A stretch of DNA of 64,000 bases from Mytilisepta virgata (lineage: Eukaryota; Mollusca; Bivalvia; Mytilida; Mytilidae). Below are positions 35,126 through 47,600 of the stretch, one piece after another; position 1 is the stretch's first letter, and each line of letters begins with the position of its first letter. The notes under the pieces were generated by a model. That model was not told where the DNA came from. It saw only the letters and a list, made by a program, of their open reading frames with translations, and did no database searches. The position numbers were made by a program, and so were the translations under genes. The stretch is taken from positions 44,036,150 to 44,100,149 of the forward strand of contig CM051514.1 of the NCBI GenBank assembly GCA_028015205.1, written 5' to 3'.

Positions 35126-35372
35126 ATTAAACTCAACATGCAGCCATCAACTCCACAACTTAAGCCGGTAAATATTGAAATACCATACTGTTATCTCCAA
35201 ACGTTTTCGAATAAAAAGAAATGTTTGATAGATGGAATTGACGCTTTGCACGTGCGTCATCTAAGAGGGTATCAATTGCTGAAGTAAAAACAATGTTACA
35301 ACTACGTTACATTATAATATCCGTTTTACAGCAGACTGCGACCTTATTCATCTCAATTTTATATAATTGCAG

Positions 35373-35624
35373 ATATAACAGAGGTACAATCAACAAATGC
35401 TTGTGAAAACAGCGGAAACCAGTTGGTTTGTGGATATGGGCGAATTATTCAAATACAGGACGTGCTGTGTCTTCCAAGCAACTATACTTGTCCAGAAAAA
35501 CAGCGAATACTTGATATCTGTGATGGACAGAATTCGTGCTCAACTCTTGGTCTTAAAAACCAAATAAGATCTTATTGTAGATTTTCATTCAGAAATGTGT
35601 TAATTACATACAGCTGTGTAAGAG
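35373..35624 (+). CDS. Receptor exon: SUEL-type lectin domain 1
   Basis: 84 codons between acceptor ATAATTGCAG and donor G|GTATTG, phase 1-1. The domain starts ACENSGNQLVCGYGRIIQIQ, continues with a DICDGQNSCS Cys-Asp-Gly signature and ends VLITYSCVRG. This cysteine pattern (C..C..C..C..C, terminal YSC) is that of SUEL/rhamnose-binding lectin folds. One putative N-glycosylation site, NYT. Confidence 0.85.
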
Positions 35625-38600
35625 GTATTGTATGATGTTAGTTAAAAAAAAAGTCAACATAAGAGTTAAACGAAATCAAGATCACATAACACTAGACAAG
35701 ATGGGAACAAAACATCAGGAAGTCAAGAAAGCACTTTTAAAAAAACCGGGGGTTAAAAGACATTTTTTTGAGTACACACTTTCCTTTTATCTCTTCTGTC
35801 CTTTGATGTGTATGATTAGGGACCAGCAGTACTTGATTTAGATAGTAGGGCCACTTTTATTTATTTATAGCGCAACACATATATCAGTTTATCATATATC
35901 CAGCTGCTGGTTGAAATCAAACACACTCTGTTTCAAACTTATCAAAATATATAGAAATAAAGCTTAATTGAAATCGGTTGTATATTTGAGAAACCTATGA
36001 ATATCAATGTAAATGGTATAACCACTTGGCTGACACATGCAGTTAACTAAGTGGTAAGTAAAACAATTGAACTTACCTGATTTTATTGAATCAGGTCTTC
36101 AAGAGAAAACAAATATTACGCTTATGGAATTTTAAATGTAAAAGGGAGACAACTTTTCCTGCGTGATTTATTTTTAAATTAGGCATAACATCCCCGTGTT
36201 GTACCAAATATGTACAGAATGCATGGAAAATTAAAAAAAAAAAGGTTTTGCAAATTTTAAGACAGGTCTACGTTAGACTTTTCAAATTGTCAAAATTTTA
36301 AGCGCACTTCTTTTTCCATTGTAACTTCCCCATTCAAAATGATGTTTGGGGTTTAACATATAACCTTTATAAGCAATATTGTTTTTTTATGTTTTCTTGG
36401 ACGACTCATTGAGGTTAATTAACCTATAAAAAATTAATTTATAATTCAAAATACCACAAATCCATTCGGCGAACTGAGGTTTCCAGACAGTAACTATTTT
36501 GTTTTACAATAGTACAAAGTACTATGTACATGTAAAGTACTCAGTTGTAAATGAACATGCTAGAATTGCTTTCATGGCTTTACATTTAAACAAATAAGTT
36601 GCATATAGCATTGAAACTTTCCTAACAATATGATTTATACGAAAGGAATCGTTTTCTAAACTAAACGGTTGCCAAATATTTCAGATGTACAGCCTCCGCC
36701 TTGTAGAACGAATCTATGCAGTGATGAAAGCCAAGGAATATTTTGTACGTCTGGGAGTATTATACATATTCGGAAAGCTTTATGTGTGAATCCTAACACT
36801 GAGTGTACATGGAAAATTATACATACCTTATATATACTGTGTGAGGGCAAAACGTCTTGCTTTGCTTCTGGACTACGTCTATTTATGCCAAATGTAACGT
36901 GCCTAAATGCTCTTCCGAGAAATGCCAATTTGTTTGTTGATTATATATGTGTACCAGGTGAGTGATGTGTTTTAATGATAATAACAAACAGCAATTTGTA
37001 TTACGATTGGTTGTTCCGACAGATCTAGTACTACAAATGTACATGTATATATATAATTATGAAGAAACCTCTCTCGACTGATTACTAGCCTGTAAAAACT
37101 AAGGGTTTAAGTCTAACTCTTGGAGAGGTGTGTTCGACTAGGATCATAATTGACCAGGTCCTGATTCACAAACATTCGAGTGACTACGATCTGGACTGGT
37201 TTCACGACGTCCATAGAGCACCGACCCTGAAGAGCGGAAATCAGACCACACAGAACAGACTTACGTCTAATCGTTGTCGTACGCATGTTTGTGACACCGA
37301 ATCATGGGTTTACATCTTTACCTGCCGAGGGTTGGTGGTTCTCTGCGGATACTCCGGCTTCTTGCACCAATAAAAACTAACCGGCATTATACAGTCATTT
37401 AACACCACATTAAACCAGACGATATAACCTTAAATCATGAGAAAACGAACGGAACTTGGGCATATTTTCAGACAATATTCTGAATTTAGTTATTTTTTTA
37501 CATTAATTTTCGTAGATTCGGGAAAAAAACATAATCGTGGAAATTTAAAAAAAATTGTTTAACATTATAGTTTACACACACGTACAATGTACATATACGT
37601 ACCGGTTATAATACAATGTACTCATTGAGAGCAAGTTCTTAATAAGTGAAACCTTCCATAATTTCCTCCTTTTTAAGCAACATCTTGCATTTCATCTTGC
37701 TATAAGTATTCAGTAACCATATGTGTTGTTTGACCTATTTAGTGTTCCATTGCAAGATCGCCATAAGTCTTGTTTGACAGTATCGAATTGTATCGAACAA
37801 TTTTATTAATACTGATATTACTAGTATTATTGTTGGATTCACATTTTTGTCAGAAATTAAATAAACGGTTTTAAATTTAAGAAATAATTCACTGATGCCA
37901 TGCTCTATGCTTATTTTAACATGGAGAGGTATACATGTATCTAATTAGCACAGAGCATTGAATCATTGAATTCTTTCGATGCTATCGAAGTGAAGTCCAT
38001 TTTAACCAAGCAAGGACTTTCATAGAAAAACGTAAATGTTTTTTTTAAAAAGCAACAAAAATCGGACTTACATTGTCCAAGCGTTTCAGAACATGTACAA
38101 CGTTTGATTTCCCGTGATTGACTGTCATTCTGGCGTCATTTGAAGGCATGACGCTTGTCATAATTGTTGTATTTCGAAAATGGTTTTGTTCGCAGAGCAA
38201 AGCAGCACGTCATATTAGAATTGTGTTTTTATTGTAATTTCAGAAAAACTTTCAAATGATTTATGCACAGGTCAAATGTTGACATTACAGAACAACTTTG
38301 GATTGATTAAAAGTCCAGGATTTCCGTCTAATCCGTACGGGAATTTAAATGGCTGTTTCTGGGCAGTAATTCCAGGAAGAAGTCAATTTGTACAAATTTT
38401 AATCCATGTCCTGTTTTCTCGAGATAGTGTGGGACTTTGCGACGAGAAATACCTTCAAATCACATACACTGACTGTCGAACGTTAAATGTAAAAAATGAG
38501 CATTACTGTGCAGCGACAAATCCCAACATGGTCCGAAAGTCGTGCGGTGCTCTGTATGTTCGGCACTCCAAATACCTACCAGGAGACAAGTACGGAAACC

Positions 38601-41600
38601 GCTTTGTTATTTCATACGAAGGTAAGTCTACAGATAAAATATGTAAATTGTTTTCAAAGTTGAAAGGGATTTCAATATCCTACTATCGATTCTATTTTAT
38701 GAATGTATGGATAATATTTTGTTTTTAGTAAATTATAAGACTAAAATGAAAATGGGCATATACCCGGTATATATATATGCAATGTTTTTTATTCCTTTAG
38801 TGTTTAAGAGTGAGATACTTACTTAACAGTACAACGTGTTCTGAAAGAGGTTTGGGCTGCGTTTAATATCCCCTTCCACCTGTTTTGGCCCGTGACGAAA
38901 AATTTATCGAACCCTTACTGCCATTCAATGCTATACATACTCTTTATATCAAATTAAAATATAATCCTGCATTAAAAGAGATGTATAAAGACGTCAGATG
39001 CTACGCATTGACATAGAATATGACCATTTGAGACGCTTATTGTCAGTCCTTTATTTAATCAAAATACCAAAACTCTGCATATATTTTACTAAATAAATTA
39101 TCAAAAAGTAAATCATGTCCAGAAATATTTGAGCTTGAGAACATTCCTCAAATAAGAATTTCTCATAATAGGTTTTTTGTCAATTTCATGGGTTGGTATC
39201 CACACTCTGCATACAGTTCTGCAAACCACAGATAAATCTGGCTTAGCGGTAAGAAATATCCATCTTATCCATTACAAACTGATATGTAATCCGCGGAAAA
39301 ATATTGGATCCCCGGATTTCATATCATGTTCTAATGGTAAACATGGATATTTCTAACCGCGGAGCCAGATTTATCCACGGTTTGCAGAACTGTATGCAGA
39401 GTCTGTCACCCATCTACCATCTTTATTGACTCATTCAACAACCAAAAGATAGTCATTCAATCTTAGAGGTATAAAGAATATCTAGTACAGAATTGAGTTT
39501 AAACTGATGTGATGGATTTACACTTTTATAATCATGAGAGAGATTTTACGAATTTGAAAGTCAAGACATGTAACAGCATGCAAATGGTTAACTCTCGTTG
39601 CATATTGGGTATAAAAAAATATTCCAACGACGATAAAGCACATCGACACTACAAAACTACAACATTTTTGTACAAAGTACATTGTTATAAATCCATTTTT
39701 TCCTTCATATTGACAATTATTTTATGTGAAATATCAATACTAGGATGTAAGATATAATTTATACCATAAATGGCTCCTATGAGAATTACGCAAAATAACT
39801 ATATTTTGATTGAATACATGGTTAAACTTCTGTATCTCTACGCAATTTGATAATGGAAACATCAACATCATGGACATTTTTGCAAATGTGAAAAAAGCAG
39901 ATAGGTATTTTATTGAAATATAGCAAAATAATTGTCAGAAATATTGCATAATAATACAGTATCTCGTCAAACGAGATCTGTGAACGATATGTAACAACCG
40001 AACCGCGTTTTATCTACACATAAGCAAATGAATTATAGTCTGACAGTAGTCGGTAGAAAATGAACTGTCTGGCCTTAGTCCATAAAATCAACAATTCTTT
40101 AATTAAATTTTATTTTATTGTATTTTAATATTTCTAAGCAACTGTTTAAATCAAAACTTCAAGATTACTATAAATCAAAAATTGAATTTGAATTTTCGAA
40201 AATTAAAGAAGAGGCATCGGGAAAACTCAAGTTCTACAGTAGAATCTGTGCAAAATTCGAACAACAAAAATATCTTAATTTTAGCATACCAATAGAACTT
40301 AGAAATAAATTGACTAAAATAAGAATTAGTGCCCATTCATTAGCTATTGAGACCGGTAGATACTCCAAACCAAAAACTCCACCAAATGAAAGATTTTGTA
40401 AATTCTGCGTTGATCAAGTGGAGGATGAATTCCATTTCTTGTTTAATTGTCCTCATTATAATTCTCTACGAATTAAATACGAAATCCCTGATAATATTAC
40501 TGATGAATCATTATCAGAATTCTTGAATCCAAATTCTTTAAAAAAATTACGAAACCTATGTTTATTCATAAAGGAAGCGTTTGAAAGCAGGGACCATCCA
40601 ACTGTCTAGTCAATATTCATTGTTGAGATATATGAATTGTGACTCCATGACTATGGTTACTCATTGTTTGGTAAAATATTACATACATTGAGATTACTTA
40701 TATTTTAAATGTTTATACATGTAATGTTTATGTAATGTGTTTGGATCACGCCTCTTATGTGCTCTTTCCAATAAAATATTTAAATTTGAATTTGAATTTT
40801 ACTTCTGACAACCTACGGCTGATAACGCATAAAAAGGCCGTAAATTGATGACAAATGCCAAAAAAATATTTCACATGGTTAAAACGTGGTGCAAAACGTC
40901 AAAATAGACTTAATATTATTTCTTATATTATTTATTGTTATTTCATGGCACGATGCTCGATATTTTATGGTGATAATTGTATAGCATTTTTTTAAAGACT
41001 ATACACATATTGAAGCCAAAGGGCCAGGTGAGTTATTGCCATCACTTGGCGTCCATCGTCGTTAACTTTCTCTTTAAAGATCTTCTCCTCTTGGCACCAA
41101 TGGTCCTTAGATGGTACTCTTTCAGAATTATATCAGACGAACCCAGATGGCCGCAAGAGCCGAACATAGTTTAACATAGGACCCTATGGGAAATTTACTT
41201 AAAGATCTTGTCTTAAACCACTAGGCCAATTGGAACTAAACTTGGAGCAATGGTCCTTATGTTGTCCTATCTCAGAATTGTATATGATGAACCCGCCCGA
41301 CAGAGCCAAATATAGTTTAACATAGGACCCTTGATTTATGGTGCACACAACAGTTTTTCTTAGTACTTTTCATGACGTCATGAATTGAAGGAACATACTC
41401 AAGATTGATAGCTGAACAATTAACTGTATCATATACCCATAGACAACAATATATCAAATAAAACATATTTCTTCAAGCTTTCACTGTATGTAATTTTTTT
41501 AACAAAATCCTTGCCAAAATCTTACCAATACAAACAGATAACTAACAAAAAATAGCCCCCCTGCCGCTTCAAATATTTCAAAAACAGACCAACCTCAGAG

Positions 41601-44600
41601 CATCCTAGCAAAGACTTCAGCATAATTTAGAGAACTGAGTATATGTGTTTTCCAAAGTACACACTCATCTGGTGTCAGCACATGTAGTTTCGGGGTACAT
41701 TCGCCGCCTTTTAAAATTGCTACATGAAGTGGTATAAAAATGCTGTGTTTTCACCTACCCTATTTTTGGATGTTTTCAGAGTAGTCTCCCATTAATAAAA
41801 CTTATCTGAAAAAAATATTGTTTACATTTCATGCATTTTTTAAACTTAAAATAAAGCCAAGATTCTAATTTAAATAATAAAACCAGAAACAATCACAAAT
41901 CAATATTTAGAACTTATAAATAGAGGGAATTCCATACCTGTGACATAATATACTGGAATTTTATACGAAACTGTTGTTTGAATTCTTACTAAAAGATCGT
42001 CTTGTTTTAAACCACTGGGCTAATCGGAACAAAATTTAGCAGTGATGGTCCTTAGGTGGCCCTCTTTCAGCAATATATCAGATGACCCCGCCCGCCATTT
42101 AAGATGGCCACCACAACCAAACATATTGTAACGTAGGACCTTATGGAATAATTCACTGAAAGAATTTGTTCTTGTTTAAACCAGCAAACAGCAATGTTCC
42201 AGACTGCCAGTTAAGATGGATATAGTAAAAAAAGTATACCTCTCTCCAGGGCGGTTTACTGTTTTACCCTTGTGGTTCCATGCGTCCGTGCGTCCGTCTG
42301 ACCAAGGTGAAATCAACTTCCTGTTTAACGACTTCGTTTATTTTTCGACCTTGTCGAAAAGCAGGGGTATCACTAGTGAACAATGTCTCACCTTACATCT
42401 TGTTTATTATGCAAATACCATTGCATGATGCATTTCTGAAACGATTTCCAAAGAGCACGTCAGGTGAACCTTTAATAGGATGAACAACTACCATAGCTGC
42501 TACCTGCAATTTGTTTATGATTTGTGAAACTATAAACTTTTCGAACCTCTGCTACAAAATGTTATCCCATATTTATGGTATCTTTTTTTAAATAATGTGT
42601 GGTAATTTCATCATGTCCCATGTCATCGTTTCAGTTTTTGATTGTTCATTTTTTTTTAAAAACATTGAAAGCAACTGGACGATCAAATGATCCTAATCTT
42701 ATTTCAAGTATCATTATTTTGTCCAATTCTGCCAACATGCATATATGCTGTAGAATTTCTTAATTTTATTTGCTTAAACGAAATATATACAAATGATCTC
42801 TTCAGTCGTATCGTTAGACAGTCTACTATTAATCTGATGCTTAACGTGGTACTGTAAATATTTCATGTAAGGTGATGAATTTGGTTTGAAATAGAACATT
42901 TATTTATTATCGACATATAAACTTGAAAATAGCTCCGTGGGGATTATATATAGAAATTACAATTTCGAATGTTTTGTCGTTAATTAAGTTATAGGAACAT
43001 TACAAATGTATGGTCTCTATCTTAGTGGAATAAAATGTTAACCGAAAAATAGTTTACTCCTGGGAATTTAAACACAATCTGGGAAAAAAGAATGCTTTTC
43101 AGTTTTAATGGGTCTAAACAGAGAGCCAATTGCCACAGGCAGCTGATATTAACGGAATTTGAAGAGGAGTACGGACACTTTCCCCTGTATTTGTTTCACT
43201 CATAACCATATTTTTTCAATCTGTAATATTTACCCACTTTTATCTTAAAAGATTAAATGCAATGGATTTTATTTATTTAATTCTATCAGAAATTTTAGGC
43301 TTTGTTGTTAATAAGTAAGGTTTCTATCTGCAAAGTTCGTGAATATTGGCGATTTAAACTTGATTGAAATGATGAAAATGGTAGATTGAAGGGAATAAAG
43401 TTTTCGTTGTTTGTGGTACAGGGAGATTGTTGATGAAGACAATTTACATATTCCTAGAGAAAATGAATAAGGAATCGATTGATGTATGATTTATTTACTT
43501 AAAATTTGATATATTACGATTTCGAGTCTAAAACCTGCCGCCCAAAGTCTGGGTCGGCAATTTCCATGTTTTCTATACGGAGTGCGCTCTGACATTCCAC
43601 GGCCCCACCATGTCACAAAAAGGCCGCAAGACGTCAGGGCAGTCTCGGACTAACTAGTGAACAACTACAAGCAGACCAAATAAACACTGAAACAAAAAAA
43701 CAATGAACAACACGAACTCCTTTCAAAACCAGGAGTGAACTCAGGTGCTGCCGAAGGGTAAGCAGTTCCTTCTCCGTTTAAAATGGCTCTAGAAGTGAAA
43801 TAAAACAAGGCCCTGCTTGTTCATCAGCTGTTGAGTTTTAACATGTGTATTTAACGATTACATGCATCTTTTTACTCAAGCAATGACTACTAAGAGGACA
43901 TATAGTACAACGGTGAAATATACGTTTTGTTTTGTTGTAGTGGTGTTTATATCTTTCATGACTAATTGTATTTTAATCACATTGAATCATTTGTAATCAC
44001 TGTATGAAATTAATGTTAATTGTTCTGCCCCTTGTTGGCGCTTCTGATTAAGCAATAAAGTATTTGTTGTTGTTGTTGTTGTACATGATTGTGTAGGTTT
44101 ATGTACTACGTGGATGGTATACCTTTCTCTATAACAGAAGAACACTTTCTTCTATTTAAAATTTACATCTTTTTCCTTTGCACGTTACAGTACGAGAGTA
44201 CAGATCCCTTCATCCATCCTACCCACAGTATATGACACAATGTTCATCAACACAGCCACTGTACAATACGTCTGCCAGATCATATACAACGAGGGGAGAT
44301 AACAAATACCTAGCAAAAGATGGCACTTGTAAGTAAAAGACATTCGATAAAAATTTAACCCACTGTTTGTATAAGTACAATGTATAGACGGACTGAGGTA
44401 TGATCAAAACTGGTAGATTTTCGGTTAGGCCTACTTGTGTTCGCACTGGTCGTCAGTGTTGCATCGAGTATTTATTTAGATCGGTAGTTCAAATCATTCT
44501 GGGTAATGATTACACTGACGTAATTACCATGTTCATGAAACTACTTGGGCTTAACGAGAATTACGTATTGCTTAGTGAACATTTCCTCAAAGGAGGATAC

Positions 44601-47600
44601 GAAATACATTTTGGTTTTTTCCTTTACTTTGTATTGATTGCTTCAAGTTTAATCGAACTTTTACAGATCGTTAAAGTTAATCTTTTTATTCCTGGGAGAG
44701 TGTTTTCATTATATAAAACATTTAACATCCATTAGCGACGGATGCTTAATCCGATTTCTTCAAATGAAATCAACACTTTCCAATAGTAGAAATTGCATAT
44801 TACCATAAAATATCCTACTACGGGGTAATAAATAACACTTTAGGTAATACGCTGGGAATAGAAGACATCAATTTACAACTGCGTCCATACGTATTGCAAA
44901 TATCAATAAATATACAGAGAAATCATATCCTCATTTTATAACTTGGAAAATATCAGAGGTCGTTAGGTATTTGAGGTATTTTTCGTCCAAGACTTCGGTG
45001 ACCGCTATTGTTCGACTTTTTTTGTATGTTTCATATACCACTAAAGGTTATTTTTCATCCATGTTTATCCTATATCACCATCAATATCTAGTGCATCAAT
45101 TTTGTGCATCGCTCATTATATTTATTGGTGCCACTGTTCTGCAATCTAATTAAAAACCGCTCTCTCATCGCTCCCGTTTTCTGATATGTCGCGTGGGAGA
45201 TCTAACGAAATCCGCTTTGAGGTCACATGTGAGTGAACTGGAACTTATGAATTTATAATGACATGCAAATGAGTTGACTTCCTATCAGTAAGCCAATCAA
45301 AAAAGTTTATGAATTCTGGGTACTGACGATTTATTCGTAATCAACTTACAAGATCGCGTAAGCCGCAATTTCATTGGTCGAACAGGACACACCTACGAGG
45401 TCACTCACATGTGACCTCAAAGCGGGTTTCGTTAGATCTCCCACGCGACATATCAGAAAACGGGAGCGATGAGAGATCGGTTTTTCATTAGATTGACTGT
45501 TCTGTTAGTTGACTCCAGTGCGGGAGGTATTGCCAGCCCCCTGTAGGACAGCTCTACGACATTTCGAAACGCCGCAACATAGGTATTCAGACTCGAAGAC
45601 GACATTACACAAGGCAAATTCTAATATGACGTCGTTAAACTGTGTAGAAAACTTTACTATGTCGTTGCCAAACAAGCCATCTGAAGTCTATGACATTGGA
45701 ATAAAAATATCCACATTTTACCACGGATGTAGATTTAAGACGTTTGAAGCAGGTCATATTAGAATTGCAAGAAAAATAAATGGAAATGGTGAGCTGTCAA
45801 AAGGGGCAAAAAACGACTAAAATGTATGAAATACACAAGTCGAACAAAACCAAATATAAAATCGTAAAAAAAACAACAACAAACTAAAAAAGTTAAAAAT
45901 ACCCAACGTTTCGACCAATATGGTCTTGATCTTGAGCATGTAAAAAATAAAAATAAAAGTTGTTGACTCTGTGAAACCCAGAGCCAGTCGTTTCATACAT
46001 TTTAGTCTTTTTTTGCCCCTTTTGACAACTCACCATTTCCATTTATTGTTCTTGTTATCTATCGTCGCATGAGCTGTTTCGCTACATACTTCGTTTTTTG
46101 TTCATATTAGAATTAAATATTTACCACTTGCATAAGTCTTTCCTAACAGTTTTTGGATTTTCGGCAAATTATCAAAAATTGCTGTAATACAAAGTACTTT
46201 TAATTGTACATTACCACTGAGGGACTTGAGGGATCCAAGTATTTTCCTCATTTTGTCCTTAGACGGACTTAAGATTCAGACTTGTAATAAGCGAGGTAAC
46301 TCTTACTGATTTATTAGTCGTCAGAAATCCAACCGAAAAATGTACTGTAAAACTGTGTGAATAAAATTGTGGTTTAAGGTTGGTAAAAACGCTGTACTCA
46401 TGAAAGATACCCGTATTTTTATTATTTTGCAAACTGAACAGTTATGCAACTTAGTTTAGCCTGAAGACAAGAACGTATAATTTAATTTTCCTACAATGAA
46501 AGATAAAAAAATATATATATTTACAAATTAAACAAAAATCATTCATTTTTTTCAAGGTATGGTTTAAGTGTCAATTGTACAAAAAAAAAAAAAAAACGGA
46601 AATGGCACCAAAAAATACGTGCATGAGTTGGTTTTAAAATTCGATGTTTACATAGAAACTCTGTCGCTAAGAATATTTTCATTAAATTTTGTAATTTATT
46701 ATTTATGTAATTTCAAACAATAATTTTCTTGATGGAGAAGAAAAACGCATTAAAAAACAAAGAATTGCATTACATTTTGGAGGCACAACCTCTTTCATCG
46801 GATGCTAATCTGACAATGCCAAGTTATTTATTATTTATTATTTATAGATAATAACACAGATGAAGTTATGATATCGACTTTTGATCCAGACAGATTTTAT
46901 GCAATATTCAGTATGTTGAAAGTACAAAATAGGCAATAACCTATTTGGCATGGAGCAGCGCAGATGTCATGTATTACTTGAACAGGAAAATCTCAGGGTT
47001 ATCGTGAACATAACACAAAATACAAATAAAAAGCTAAAGAAAAACTATAAAACACAATGTATATAGAGAATGGAATCTGCTGTAGAAATCAGTATTGAAC
47101 CACAAATTTATATATAGAAGGGTTGATAGATTCTTGTCTACATGGCATCCGTTGAACTGTCCACCATATTCAGTACAGTAGATCGTCCAACATCATCATG
47201 TTATCGAAATAAAAACAAAAAATAATGAAAAGAAAAGAAAACAGAAATTAAATTAAGGAGCTCAGGTTCACAATAATTATAGATTAATACATGGTCTTTT
47301 TCATATTGCCTTATATCATATGAGGGCAGATTACTATTTATCACATATTTTGCCACTCCTAAGAAATAATTTTACTGTTGAATCTTTCACTTGGAGTATA
47401 GAGTCAAACAATTGAATGTTTTCTGCATTTCCTGTGCCCCCCCCCCCCTCCCCCCGAGATCTACAAATAGATTTTTAAGCCCCTATTTTAAACTGCTTAG
47501 AAGTCACCATATACATTTGTATAATGATTAGACGATTAATTACAGCTGAGCGGAAGTGACGTCGATGAGGCTCACGAGGGGGCAGATAACACATCATCCG

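Noticed and set aside
44400..44735. 111-codon plus-strand ORF in the receptor intron
   Set aside because: Composition and lack of splice context suggest chance; no family was recognised.
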